Shown here: positions 56,622 through 64,000 of the stretch, piece after piece
How positions within the stretch are numbered: the stretch's first letter is position 1
Layout of the letters: the number at the start of each line of letters is the position of its first letter
From: Aigarchaeota archaeon
GTDB taxonomy: Archaea; Thermoproteota; Nitrososphaeria_A; Caldarchaeales; Calditenuaceae
Length of the DNA: 64,000 nt
Reading direction: 5' to 3'
Assembly: GCA_025059745.1 (NCBI GenBank)
Contig: JANXDH010000004.1
Span: 332,618 to 396,617 of the forward strand
Notes under the pieces: generated by a model
Database searches by the model: none
What the model was told of the DNA's origin: nothing
The model's input: the letters and a program-made list of their open reading frames with translations, nothing else
Made by a program: the position numbers and the translations under genes

Positions 56622-59417
56622 GTGAAAGTTAATAGCGACGTCTACCAGCTGATTTATGTGAGACTGACCGAAAGCCTCACCTCATACATCGAGGTCGGCG
56701 GTCCTATCGGCCGAATCAAATACTACCCCCTCAGGAGGTTGGAAGGAGAGGGACTCGTCGACTTAGGGCGAATGCCCTACTGTCTGAGGGTGTTGCTCGA
56801 GAACCTGATCAGACACTACGACGGTCAACTGGTGAGGGAGGAGGACGTGATGGCGCTGGTTGAGTGGGGAAGAAGATCGACGAACGACGCGCGAGAGATT
56901 CCTTTCATGCCGAGCAGGGTGATCCTCCAGGACTTCACGGGGGTCCCTGTGATAGTCGACTTAGCGAGCATGAGGGGCGCGGTGAAGAGGATGGGAGGGG
57001 ATCCGAGCAGAATCAACCCCACTATACCAGTTCATCTGGTAGTGGACCACTCGGTACAGGTCGACTTCTTCGGTTCCTCACAGGCCCTCCGACTAAACCT
57101 CGAGAAGGAGTTTGAGAGGAACGCGGAGCGGTACACCCTACTGAAGTGGGCACAGAACGCGTTCAAGAACTTCTACGTCGTACCTCCGGGTAAAGGGATC
57201 ATACATCAAGTCAACTTGGAGTATTTAGCGAAGGTTGTGGTCGTAAGGGAGACTGAAGGCGGTAAAGTCGCGTACCCTGACTCGGTGTTGGGGACAGATT
57301 CCCACACGCCCATGATCAACGCGCTTGGGATACTTGGGTGGGGCGTGGGTGGGATAGAGGCCGAGGCAGTAATCTTAGGTCAGCCCTACTACATGACCGT
57401 TCCAGAAGTTGTGGGTTTCAGATTGACGGGTGAGCTGCGAGAAGGAGTGACCGCGACCGATTTAGTCTTGACCGTGACGGAGATGTTGAGAAGGAAGGGC
57501 GTTGTGGGCAAGTTCGTAGAGTTCTTCGGTGACGCGCTGAGGAACCTCTCCGTCCCTGACAGGGCGACCATATCTAACATGGCCCCCGAGTACGGCGCGA
57601 CGATAGGCTTCTTCCCAATCGATCAAGCCACATTAAACTACCTGAGGATGACGGGACGTGAGGAGAGCCACGTTAAGCTCGTCGAGATATACGCCCGCGA
57701 GCAGGGCCTATTCCTCGAGGATTCAGATACCGAGATAAGGTACAGCGACGTCATAGAGCTCGACCTCTCGGACGTTGAGCCATCGATCGCGGGTCCCACG
57801 AACCCAGAGGAGAGGATTCCGTTGAAGGACGCGAAGAGAGTCATCACATCGATCGTAAAGAGGAGCGTAGCACCGAGGGCCGCCCAGTCCTCTAGTAACG
57901 CACAGTACGAGGGGTACCCGATGGGTGAGGGAGGAAGCTCGGAGTCACTCAAGGGCACGAGCGTCAAGGTCCGGCTCGATGGGGAGGAGGTCGACATATC
58001 CCATGGTGCTGTAACTATCGCCGCCATCACAAGCTGTACGAACACCTCCAACCCCTCTGTGATGTTGGGCGCGGGCCTATTGGCGAGGAAGGCGGTCGAG
58101 GCGGGGTTGAGGAGGAGGCCCTACGTCAAGACCAGCATGGCACCCGGGTCGGCGGTGGTCACAGAGTACTTGAGGAGGGCGGATTTACTGAGGTACCTCG
58201 AGGAACTTGGGTTCCACGTGGTAGGCTATGGTTGCACCACGTGCATAGGGAATAGCGGTCCCCTGCAGGCCCCGGTAGCGAAGGCCATCACCGATCACAA
58301 GCTTTACACTGTAGCTGTATTGAGCGGGAACAGGAACTTTGAGGGTCGCATACACCCGCTCGTCTCCGGGAGCTTCCTCATGTCGCCGATGTTGGTGGTC
58401 GTTTACAGCATAGCGGGCTCGATAGACGTGGACCTAACGAGCGAACCACTAGGTAAGGGCAGTGATGGTAGAGACGTCTACCTGAGGGACATATGGCCCT
58501 CGTTGAGGGAGGTGAGGGAGCTGATCGAGAGCACCCTATCGCCTGAAGACTTCATCGCCAAGTACTCCGATATATTCAAGGGCGACGAGAGGTGGGAGTC
58601 GCTAAATGCACCTACGTCACCGGTCTACAAATGGGACGAAGCGTCGAACTACGTGAAGGAGCCCCCCTTCTTCAGGGACCTGACGCTCGATCTCAAGGAA
58701 CCGGACGACATAAGAGGTGCACGCGTCCTCGCTTTACTAGGAGACCGGATAACTACCGATCACATATCGCCTGCCGGATCGATACCGGTCAATAGCCCCG
58801 CGGGGAGGTACTTGACCGAACGTGGGGTGAGGCCGCACGAGTTCGATACCTATGGCGCGAGGCGAGGTAACCACGAGGTGATGATAAGGGGGACGTTCGC
58901 GAACATAAGGCTGCGCAACATGCTGACCCCTGACATGGAGGGAGGCTGGACGGTTCACTTCCCTAGCAACGAGACGATGACCATCTATGACGCTGCGATG
59001 CGTTATCAATCGGAGAACGTTCCCCTTATGGTATTGGCGGGCAAACAGTACGGTGCGGGCAGCTCGAGGGACTGGGCAGCAAAGGGAGTCTACCTGCTGG
59101 GAGTGAGGGCGGTGATCGCCGAGAGCTTCGAGAGGATACATCGGAGCAATTTAGTCGGGATGGGAGTGCTCCCGCTAGAGTTCAAGAGGGGTGAGAGCTG
59201 GAAGGGCTTGGGACTAAAGGGTAACGAGCTCTACTCTATCGAGGGGATAGGTGGCACCCTCAGACCGATGAAGGAGCTGAGGGTGAGGGCTGTGAGCCCC
59301 AACGGAGACGAGACAGTGTTCACCGTGACCGCGCGACTCGATACTCCAATGGAGGTCGAGTACTATAGGCACGGCGGGATTATGAGATACGTGTTGCGCA
59401 AGATCCTGAGGGGATAG
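56622..59417 (+). CDS. acnA: Aconitate hydratase (AcnA/IRP1 type)
   Basis: A 931-residue iron-sulfur enzyme that interconverts citrate and isocitrate in the TCA cycle. The 4Fe-4S ligands are the cysteines in AAITSCTNTSNPSVM (about residue 470) and YGCTTCIGNSGPL (about residues 536 and 539). Other family segments are FTGVPVIVDLASMR, VVDHSVQVDFFG, VLGTDSHTPMINALG, the swivel domain LALLGDRITTDHISPAGSIP and YGAGSSRDWAAKG. The start is GTG 56622. It is close to the AcnA/IRP1 branch rather than AcnB. No gene for citrate synthase or isocitrate dehydrogenase is adjacent. Confidence 0.96.
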   Translation: MKVNSDVYQLIYVRLTESLTSYIEVGGPIGRIKYYPLRRLEGEGLVDLGRMPYCLRVLLENLIRHYDGQLVREEDVMALVEWGRRSTNDAREIPFMPSRVILQDFTGVPVIVDLASMRGAVKRMGGDPSRINPTIPVHLVVDHSVQVDFFGSSQALRLNLEKEFERNAERYTLLKWAQNAFKNFYVVPPGKGIIHQVNLEYLAKVVVVRETEGGKVAYPDSVLGTDSHTPMINALGILGWGVGGIEAEAVILGQPYYMTVPEVVGFRLTGELREGVTATDLVLTVTEMLRRKGVVGKFVEFFGDALRNLSVPDRATISNMAPEYGATIGFFPIDQATLNYLRMTGREESHVKLVEIYAREQGLFLEDSDTEIRYSDVIELDLSDVEPSIAGPTNPEERIPLKDAKRVITSIVKRSVAPRAAQSSSNAQYEGYPMGEGGSSESLKGTSVKVRLDGEEVDISHGAVTIAAITSCTNTSNPSVMLGAGLLARKAVEAGLRRRPYVKTSMAPGSAVVTEYLRRADLLRYLEELGFHVVGYGCTTCIGNSGPLQAPVAKAITDHKLYTVAVLSGNRNFEGRIHPLVSGSFLMSPMLVVVYSIAGSIDVDLTSEPLGKGSDGRDVYLRDIWPSLREVRELIESTLSPEDFIAKYSDIFKGDERWESLNAPTSPVYKWDEASNYVKEPPFFRDLTLDLKEPDDIRGARVLALLGDRITTDHISPAGSIPVNSPAGRYLTERGVRPHEFDTYGARRGNHEVMIRGTFANIRLRNMLTPDMEGGWTVHFPSNETMTIYDAAMRYQSENVPLMVLAGKQYGAGSSRDWAAKGVYLLGVRAVIAESFERIHRSNLVGMGVLPLEFKRGESWKGLGLKGNELYSIEGIGGTLRPMKELRVRAVSPNGDETVFTVTARLDTPMEVEYYRHGGIMRYVLRKILRG

Positions 59418-59490
59418 ATAAAGAGAGACCGCATGACCCAATGGAGAGAAAGGCTTTAATAAAGAGCTGAGAATAAGGTCTCGATGCCAG

Positions 59491-59751
59491 TTGTCCTCGA
59501 CAGTTGACATATCGCTGAAGCTGCTCTCAAGGTCATTAGGCGGTTCAGTCCTAGTCAAGCTTCGGAACGGGAAGCTGATAAGAGGTCTGCTCCAGGGCTA
59601 CGACCAGCACATGAACCTAGTCTTGGAGGGCGCTGAGGAGATCGCACCCAACGCACAAGTCACCAAGCTGGGAGTGATCATCGTCAGAGGGGACAATGTC
59701 GTGATGCTCTCACCCTCCGTTATCAGGACCGAGGAAGGTGGTCAGGATTGA
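59491..59751 (+). CDS. Sm-like archaeal protein (LSm/SmAP)
   Basis: An 86-residue protein with Sm1 (LGGSVLVKLRNGKLIRGLLQGYDQHMNLVL) and Sm2 (VIIVRGDNVVMLSP) motifs. It forms a heptamer ring that binds U-rich RNA. The start is TTG 59491, about 25-30 nt after TTTAATAAAG. The stop overlaps the TTG start of eL37, a very common archaeal gene pair. Confidence 0.95.
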   Translation: MSSTVDISLKLLSRSLGGSVLVKLRNGKLIRGLLQGYDQHMNLVLEGAEEIAPNAQVTKLGVIIVRGDNVVMLSPSVIRTEEGGQD

Positions 59752-59924
59752 CTAAGGGAACCCCCTCGATGGGTAAGTTTCACACACCAACTCACGGGAG
59801 GTGTAGGAGGTGCGGGCGTCACTCCTTCAACTATAGGAGGGATAGGTGCGCACACTGCGGATTCGGGTACACCAGGACTTGGCGGAGTTACAGGTGGATG
59901 AAGAGTATCAAGGAGAGGGCTTGA
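59748..59924 (+). CDS. rpl37e: Ribosomal protein eL37 (L37e)
   Basis: A 58-residue zinc-finger protein of the large ribosomal subunit. It reads MGKFHTPTHGRCRRCGRHSFN, then CAHCGFGYTRTWRSYRW. The CRRC and CAHC pairs form the zinc site. The TTG start overlaps the LSm stop, and TTG to TGA covers 59 codons. It is basic and rRNA-binding, and its position next to LSm is common in archaea. Confidence 0.95.
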   Translation: MTKGTPSMGKFHTPTHGRCRRCGRHSFNYRRDRCAHCGFGYTRTWRSYRWMKSIKERA

Positions 59925-59946
59925 CGACTCGACCTCACGGATAGAG

Positions 59947-61245
59947 TTGAGATTATACGCAGATCTACAGATTCACAGTAAATACTCGGGCGCTACCTCG
60001 TCGAGGATGGAGATAAGTGAAATCGAGTACTTCGCTTCCTTGAAGGGCCTGAACCTATTAGGCACCGGTGACGCCCTTCACCCCTATTGGCTCAGAGACC
60101 TCGAGAGGAACCTGGTAGAGGACGGGGACGCACAGGGCCTCTACAGAATTAAGGAGGGTGGGGCCGGCACACTCTTCTTGGTGCAGACCGAGGTCGCGAC
60201 CGTCCACGAGTACATGCGTAAGGTGAGGCGCATCCACCACGTGATACTCATGGAGTCATTGGAGGTCGCAAAGCAACTACAGGAACTACTCTCCAATTAC
60301 GGTGACCTCTCCTCTGATGGTAGACCGGTCCTATCAATAACTCCCTCCGAGCTGGTCGAGATAGTCATGTCACTCGACGACCACAACTTCGTCTTCCCCG
60401 CTCATGCCTGGACGCCTTGGTGGTCGCTCTTCGGGGCCTTCAGCGGTGTCGATACAGTCGAGGAGTGTTACGAGGACATGTCACACCACATACACGCGAT
60501 AGAGACCGGCCTGAGCAGCGACCCTCCTATGAACTGGAGGCTCTCGTCACTAGACCGGTACTTGCTGATAAGCTCTTCGGACGCTCACAGCCCGTACCCA
60601 TTCAGGCTGGGCAGGGAGGCTATAGTGTTCAACGTGGAACGTCTGAGCTACAGGGAGCTGATAGCACTCATGAGGAGGAGGGACAAGGATCACATCCTGA
60701 TGACGCTAGAGGTCCCGCCGAGCTACGGGAAGTATCACTGGTCCGGTCACAGGAGGTGCGGTTACGGGCCCGTGAGTCCTGCCGAGGCGAGGAGGATAGG
60801 TTACAGGTGCCCCGTCTGCGGTAAGCGATTGACAAAAGGCGTGGAGGACAGAGTGGAGGAGCTCGCTGACCGACCATACGGGTATGTCCCAGAGGGCGCA
60901 ATAGACTTCAGGTACGTGCTCCCCCTCCAAGAGTTGATAGCTTTGAGCCTGGGCATTGAGGTCACCTCAGAGAGGAGACTGAACTCGGGTGAGGTTGTCG
61001 AGGAATATCAAATGCTGATCAGGAGGTTCGGGGACGAGTACAGAGTGTTACTCGAGGCTCCAATAAACGAGATATCCGAGGTGACCAACGCCAATCTGTC
61101 GAGGTTGATATCGAGGTTGCGGAGCGGGAAGATGGAAATCACTCCGGGATACGATGGAGTCTACGGTCGGCTAAACCTCTGGAGGGCGACGAGAACGACC
61201 GAGAACAGGTCATACACTAGACTTGAGGACTACTCTGAGCAGTAA
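59947..61245 (+). CDS. nucQ: Endonuclease Q (PHP-family DNA repair nuclease)
   Basis: A 432-residue PHP-domain enzyme. The metal-binding DLQIHSKYSG, GTGDALHPYWL, HAWTPWWSLFG and SSSDAHSPYPFRLGRE motifs match EndoQ, which nicks DNA 5' of deaminated bases (uracil, hypoxanthine) and abasic sites. Cysteine pairs in RRCGYG and CPVCGKR form the zinc-finger domain. In Thermococcales EndoQ is stimulated by PCNA, which lies 540 nt away on the other strand. I did not identify a PIP motif at the C-terminus. The TTG start follows eL37 by 22 nt, and the 3' end overlaps the DUF996 gene by 29 nt. Confidence 0.9.
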   Translation: MRLYADLQIHSKYSGATSSRMEISEIEYFASLKGLNLLGTGDALHPYWLRDLERNLVEDGDAQGLYRIKEGGAGTLFLVQTEVATVHEYMRKVRRIHHVILMESLEVAKQLQELLSNYGDLSSDGRPVLSITPSELVEIVMSLDDHNFVFPAHAWTPWWSLFGAFSGVDTVEECYEDMSHHIHAIETGLSSDPPMNWRLSSLDRYLLISSSDAHSPYPFRLGREAIVFNVERLSYRELIALMRRRDKDHILMTLEVPPSYGKYHWSGHRRCGYGPVSPAEARRIGYRCPVCGKRLTKGVEDRVEELADRPYGYVPEGAIDFRYVLPLQELIALSLGIEVTSERRLNSGEVVEEYQMLIRRFGDEYRVLLEAPINEISEVTNANLSRLISRLRSGKMEITPGYDGVYGRLNLWRATRTTENRSYTRLEDYSEQ

Positions 61246-61762
61246 TCCCTCGCTGCTCGAGAGAGAAGAACGCGATAGTCTGTATCAAGAATGCGACCCA
61301 TATGATGAGGAACCCTACAAAGGTGATCAATAACACTGAACCGATCAGAAAGAGAAGACCTACGACATTAAACATATTAGCGCCCGTACTTAACGCGATC
61401 TGATTGTAACCCCTCCTCAGGAATACGGATCCGACTATTGCTATGACCCAAAGCAGTACTAGAATAGATATCATGGTCGCGATGAATTCGGCAAAGGCCA
61501 AGAATTCTAGGGATAGAGTGGCAACTAAAGCTGTCAATCCGGTGATAATGACCGTAACTACACCGACAGTCATTAGCAGAGCCCATATCAGTATGTTTTT
61601 GAAGATGCCGGGGTTGTTAAGTGCGTGAGAGAGTTGATGTATCCCGATCAATAAGACTATCAATCCCCCTATCATGAGAGACGGACCTACAACTGGTACG
61701 ATCGATAGGACCATGAGGAGCGACCCGACGCCCGCGACGTACTTCGCAGAGTCGAACGTCAT
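61217..61762 (-). CDS. DUF996-like membrane protein
   Basis: About 181 residues, with five or six transmembrane helices. It has the family-like start SAKYVAGVGSLLMVLSIVPVVGPSLMIGGLIVLLIGIHQLSH and the final helix FVGFLIIWVAFLIQTIAFFSL. Function is unknown. ATG 61762 is preferred because GAGGTG lies about 7 nt before it; the frame extends 4 codons further. It lies 23 nt downstream of PCNA on the same strand. Confidence 0.7.
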   Translation of the reverse strand: MTFDSAKYVAGVGSLLMVLSIVPVVGPSLMIGGLIVLLIGIHQLSHALNNPGIFKNILIWALLMTVGVVTVIITGLTALVATLSLEFLAFAEFIATMISILVLLWVIAIVGSVFLRRGYNQIALSTGANMFNVVGLLFLIGSVLLITFVGFLIIWVAFLIQTIAFFSLEQRGITAQSSPQV

Positions 61763-61785
61763 CCACTTACACACCTCAGAACGCG

Positions 61786-62547
61786 CTATTCAAGTCTCGG
61801 AGCAATCAGGTACTCTAAGCGGGCGTTCGGCAGAGGGAACCCTATCTTGATCGGTTTGTTCATGCTCAACATGAGCAAGGTCTCCTCTGATAAATCCTTC
61901 CCTGCCTTAACGATCTTCTCTAGATAAGTCAGGGCGAAGGTGGCTGAAGCCTCCTTTTGGGCGTTTACCTCGTGGACCATGGCCCCATCGACCGTCAGCT
62001 TGTTCTCGACCGTCCCCAGCTCACCCCTAGCGGTGAAGACGACAGTGTCGCGAGCTATCGTTACCTTCATGCTGTCTGCCACTAAGCTGCTGTCCTCTAT
62101 CGCCTCCCAGAGTGCCTCGGTGCTGATACGCGCGGTCGCATCAAACGTCAACCTCGGCGCCGTAGTCCTCCCCCCCTCTACAGGCTCCAACGTGCTGAGC
62201 TGAAACGTCCTCTCCCTCGCCGCTGCTTGGTTAGTCAGTATTATTGTCAACTTCCTCTTCTCGCTGTCGTAGTTCAGCGTCAACGACTCGTTCTTCTTGG
62301 CCCTCCGCAAGAACTTGAGCAACTCCAACATGTTGATAGTTATCTCGACGTCTCCTGAGAGCTCGTACTCCTCAACCGAGTCTTTTGGGAGCTCGAAGTC
62401 GACGAGGCTTATGTGGGCGGGATCCATCGAGATCAACCTGAGCCCCGTAGCAGTGGCTTTGAAGTCACCCTCATCGACGACCGCGGAGACTGCCTTTATT
62501 AGGTCCGTGAAGAACCCCGCGTATTGCACAGTCATCTTGAACGACAA
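61786..62547 (-). CDS. pcn: DNA sliding clamp PCNA
   Basis: A 253-residue sliding clamp that rings DNA and gives DNA polymerase, FEN1, ligase and XPF their processivity. Family segments are DFKATATGLRLISMDPAHISLVDFELP, LLKFLRRAKKNESLTL, the interdomain linker ARERTFQLSTLEP, VTIARDTVVFTARGE and the C-terminal LEYLIAPRLE. The start is TTG (MSFKMTVQ), about 25 nt after a TATA-like element, giving the usual PCNA N-terminus. Whether the ring is homo- or heterotrimeric cannot be told from one gene. Confidence 0.96.
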   Translation of the reverse strand: MSFKMTVQYAGFFTDLIKAVSAVVDEGDFKATATGLRLISMDPAHISLVDFELPKDSVEEYELSGDVEITINMLELLKFLRRAKKNESLTLNYDSEKRKLTIILTNQAAARERTFQLSTLEPVEGGRTTAPRLTFDATARISTEALWEAIEDSSLVADSMKVTIARDTVVFTARGELGTVENKLTVDGAMVHEVNAQKEASATFALTYLEKIVKAGKDLSEETLLMLSMNKPIKIGFPLPNARLEYLIAPRLE

Positions 62548-62620
62548 CTTTACTCCCCTATAGGGAACTTGACTATTATATTATCCTTATTACAGAAAAG
62601 GTTGGCTCACCCACATAAAA

Positions 62621-62677
62621 GGCTCAGATACCCCAGAGGAAATCACAAGTCATATCAGTGCTTTAGACATCATCGCC
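62621..62677 (-). ncRNA. Possible C/D-box sRNA
   Basis: On the minus strand: C-like ATGATGT (62673-62667), CTGA D' (62658-62655), an imperfect C' (62654-62648) and CTGA D (62627-62624). The ends GGC and GCC can pair. TTAATAA about 25 nt upstream could be its promoter. The first guide is only 8 nt and D'-C' spacing is nil, so this is weaker than the other two. It fills most of the 62548-62701 interval between PCNA and the transporter. Confidence 0.38.
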
Positions 62678-62701
62678 AAGTTGAAGAGCGTCAAGAAGTT
62701 A

Positions 62702-63460
62702 TTAAGCTTGTAGTGACTCCTCGATCAGACTGAGAGCCAGTATCAGGAGCGCTAGGGAGAGCAACCTCACCACCCACCTCCTCCCCATCCTTATCGCGAT
62801 TCGGGGCGCTATGCGGCCTCCTATCAGTCCGCCCACGATCAGGGGGATCACTATCAAAAGGTCCACGTGGCTGAAGAGGGAGTAGCTGAGGAGGCCCGAT
62901 AGACCAGTGAACGTGGCCAGGGTCAACGAGACTGAGACCGCAAGGTGCACGTCGATGCCCATCAGTATCAGTGCTGGACTCATCAGGGTGCCTCCACCTA
63001 TCCCGAACAAGCTACCGACCGCACCCATGATGAAGCTGAGCAGGGGTATCAGGTAACGATACCGTAGACCCTGTAGGGTGCTCCCGACCTCACCTTTTCT
63101 CTTTTCCCTCCTCAGTACCAGATATATCGCCACACAGATCAGAAGGGTCGCGAACGATATCTTGTAAGTTACCTCGTTGATGTAGAGGTGCGTGAAGGGA
63201 CCCAGCAGACCGCCTACGAACCCCGGTGACGTGTAGAGGGCTGAGACCCTCAGCGAGCCGACCTTCCTGAGACTGTAAGAGATGGAACCCATGGCCGCAC
63301 TCGCCAGGACGAGGAAGAGGCTGTGATGAGAGGCCGAGCTCGGAGGGTTGCCCAATACAAGGAGTGTCGGTGACGCTATGAAACCTCCACCTGCACCCAC
63401 TATGGTGCCGTAGACGCTGGCAGCGAGTCCGAGCAGAAAGTAAAGAAACTGTTCAATCAC
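62702..63460 (-). CDS. TauE/SafE-family (COG0730) membrane permease
   Basis: About 252 residues, eight or so transmembrane helices. It has the two conserved repeats GTIVGAGGGFIASPTLLVLG and GSLFGIGGGTLMSPALILMG, and the helix end GGLIGGRIAPRIAIRMGRRWV. The family exports or imports sulfite, sulfoacetate or other organic anions. GTG 63460 is the best start because a TATA-like ATATAAATTG (63484-63493) lies 24-33 nt upstream; a longer frame to 63586 would begin with poor sequence. Substrate is unknown. It is divergent from the truncated gene at the window end. Confidence 0.85.
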   Translation of the reverse strand: MIEQFLYFLLGLAASVYGTIVGAGGGFIASPTLLVLGNPPSSASHHSLFLVLASAAMGSISYSLRKVGSLRVSALYTSPGFVGGLLGPFTHLYINEVTYKISFATLLICVAIYLVLRREKRKGEVGSTLQGLRYRYLIPLLSFIMGAVGSLFGIGGGTLMSPALILMGIDVHLAVSVSLTLATFTGLSGLLSYSLFSHVDLLIVIPLIVGGLIGGRIAPRIAIRMGRRWVVRLLSLALLILALSLIEESLQA

Positions 63461-63483
63461 CGTAGGCTTGGCGTCAACCCCAG

Positions 63484-63493
63484 ATATAAATTG
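63484..63493 (-). promoter_or_regulatory. TATA-like box of the TauE/SafE permease
   Basis: Minus-strand CAATTTATAT sits about 24-33 nt before GTG 63460, favouring that start. Confidence 0.5.
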
Positions 63494-63640
63494 ATAAAGG
63501 GGATCGCTCTTGAGATGGCCAATCTCGAGGAGAGTAGTACGAGGGGATTCCTCCTGTATCAAAATCAGATAACGAGAGCACTCCACTTCACCATCCCTAC
63601 GCTAACACTTAAAATCACCGAGCGGGTCGGGTAATGCGTC

Positions 63641-64000
63641 GTGTCCCCTAAGAAGAGGAAGCTGCGCCTCGAGCTCTTCGATGACGAAGGAGACAAGATC
63701 ATGATCACCTATGAGGGTAGGCTCAGCAGGGAGAAGCTGCTCCAGATAGCCGACTTGGTCGAGCTCTACGGAGGGGAGTACGACACCGAGAGGTCCTATG
63801 CGATGGAGAGTAAGCTGACCAAGGTGGCCCGCATCATCGAGAAGTACTTCCCCCTCTCTACCTTCTCGTCGAAGGACGTCATGGAAGCCTTCATCAACGA
63901 GTACAAGGAGAACATCTCCCTCAGTACCGTCTCCACCTACTTGGCCAGACTTACCGAGAGGAAGTTCTTGGAGAGGACGGGCTCGGGTGGCTCACTCAAG
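63641..64000 (+). CDS. Winged-helix-like protein, 5' part only (truncated by window end)
   Basis: The frame opens at GTG 63641 (MSPKKRKLRLELFDDEGDKIMITYEG) and runs off the window. The first 25 residues are charged and strand-like. A helical region follows (SREKLLQIADLVELYGGEY and YAMESKLTKVARIIEKYFPLSTFSSKDVMEAF), and the last visible part (NISLSTVSTYLARLTERKFLERTGSGGS) looks like the recognition helix and wing of a winged-helix DNA-binding fold. A TATA-like CTTAAAATC lies 25-35 nt upstream. Function is unknown; a DNA-binding role is only suggested. Confidence 0.65.
   Translation, partial: MSPKKRKLRLELFDDEGDKIMITYEGRLSREKLLQIADLVELYGGEYDTERSYAMESKLTKVARIIEKYFPLSTFSSKDVMEAFINEYKENISLSTVSTYLARLTERKFLERTGSGGSLK

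Noticed and set aside
1..64000. CRISPR array, insertion sequence, integrase or attachment site
   Set aside because: No regularly spaced repeats, transposase or integrase motifs, or terminal inverted repeats were seen.

Overview
The window looks like chromosomal DNA of a thermophilic archaeon of the TACK group, most likely close to the Aigarchaeota/Caldarchaeales (Candidatus Caldiarchaeum-like). Archaeal markers include uL18, eL19, eL37, Sec61-beta, PCNA, an archaeal-type CCA-adding enzyme, aCPSF1, proteasome beta, EndA, LSm, archaeal-type HMG-CoA synthase and DUF35. The narrower placement rests on a ubiquitin-like E1/E2/modifier/Rpn11 set, Cdv (ESCRT) division proteins and tRNAs that carry several introns each. 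Many genes appear leaderless, with a TATA-like box about 25-30 nt before the start codon. GTG and TTG starts are common. I saw no insertion sequence, prophage or CRISPR array. The species placement is inference.

Layout: 0-2.2 kb is the end of a ribosomal protein operon (eL19, uL18) facing an RNA m5C methyltransferase/PUA pair. At 2.2-2.5 kb lie a two-intron tRNA-Leu and a C/D-box sRNA. At 2.6-8.7 kb are a membrane-anchored surface protein, a nucleotide-sugar and lipid-linked glycan group, and MtnA. At 8.7-14.8 kb are an Fe-S reductase subunit, the CCA enzyme, a small kinase, a JAMM protease, a Clp1-like kinase and an aldo/keto reductase. At 14.9-18.6 kb is a molybdenum hydroxylase operon whose large subunit is split into two genes. 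At 18.7-25.9 kb are XPF nuclease, a LOG-like protein, a VKOR/thioredoxin pair, ArgG, GlmS, a MocA-like nucleotidyltransferase and a double zinc-finger protein. At 26-32.4 kb is the whole tryptophan pathway (trpEGDCF forward; trpA-trpB2 reverse). At 32.4-34.7 kb are tRNA-Gln with two introns, tRNA-Gly with one, a small RHH-like protein, a USP-like protein and an ornithine cyclodeaminase homologue.

The most notable part is 34.7-51 kb. aCPSF1, proteasome beta, a dihydropteroate synthase homologue, a ubiquitin-conjugating E2 overlapping a ubiquitin-activating E1, an Lrp regulator, CdvC (Vps4-like) and CdvB (ESCRT-III-like) lie close together, followed by Sec61-beta and, after Thi4 and the mevalonate genes, by a ubiquitin-like protein, a divergent Rpn11-like JAMM protease and a coiled-coil protein whose start overlaps the Rpn11 stop. 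Together these can support activation, conjugation and removal of a ubiquitin-like modifier, with a protease as possible destination. At 53-55.3 kb a zinc-finger protein, a membrane-anchored roadblock protein, a second roadblock protein and a small GTPase resemble an MglA/MglB or conservon-type switch. The end of the window holds EndA (which would splice the tRNAs here), a PhoU-like protein, aconitase, LSm-eL37, endonuclease Q, PCNA, a TauE-like transporter and a truncated winged-helix-like gene.

Functional links inside the window: EndA and five BHB-type tRNA introns; PCNA with its likely clients XPF and endonuclease Q; GlmS with UDP-GlcNAc-related glycan genes; MocA-like protein with the molybdenum hydroxylase; and E1, E2, Ubl, Rpn11 and proteasome.
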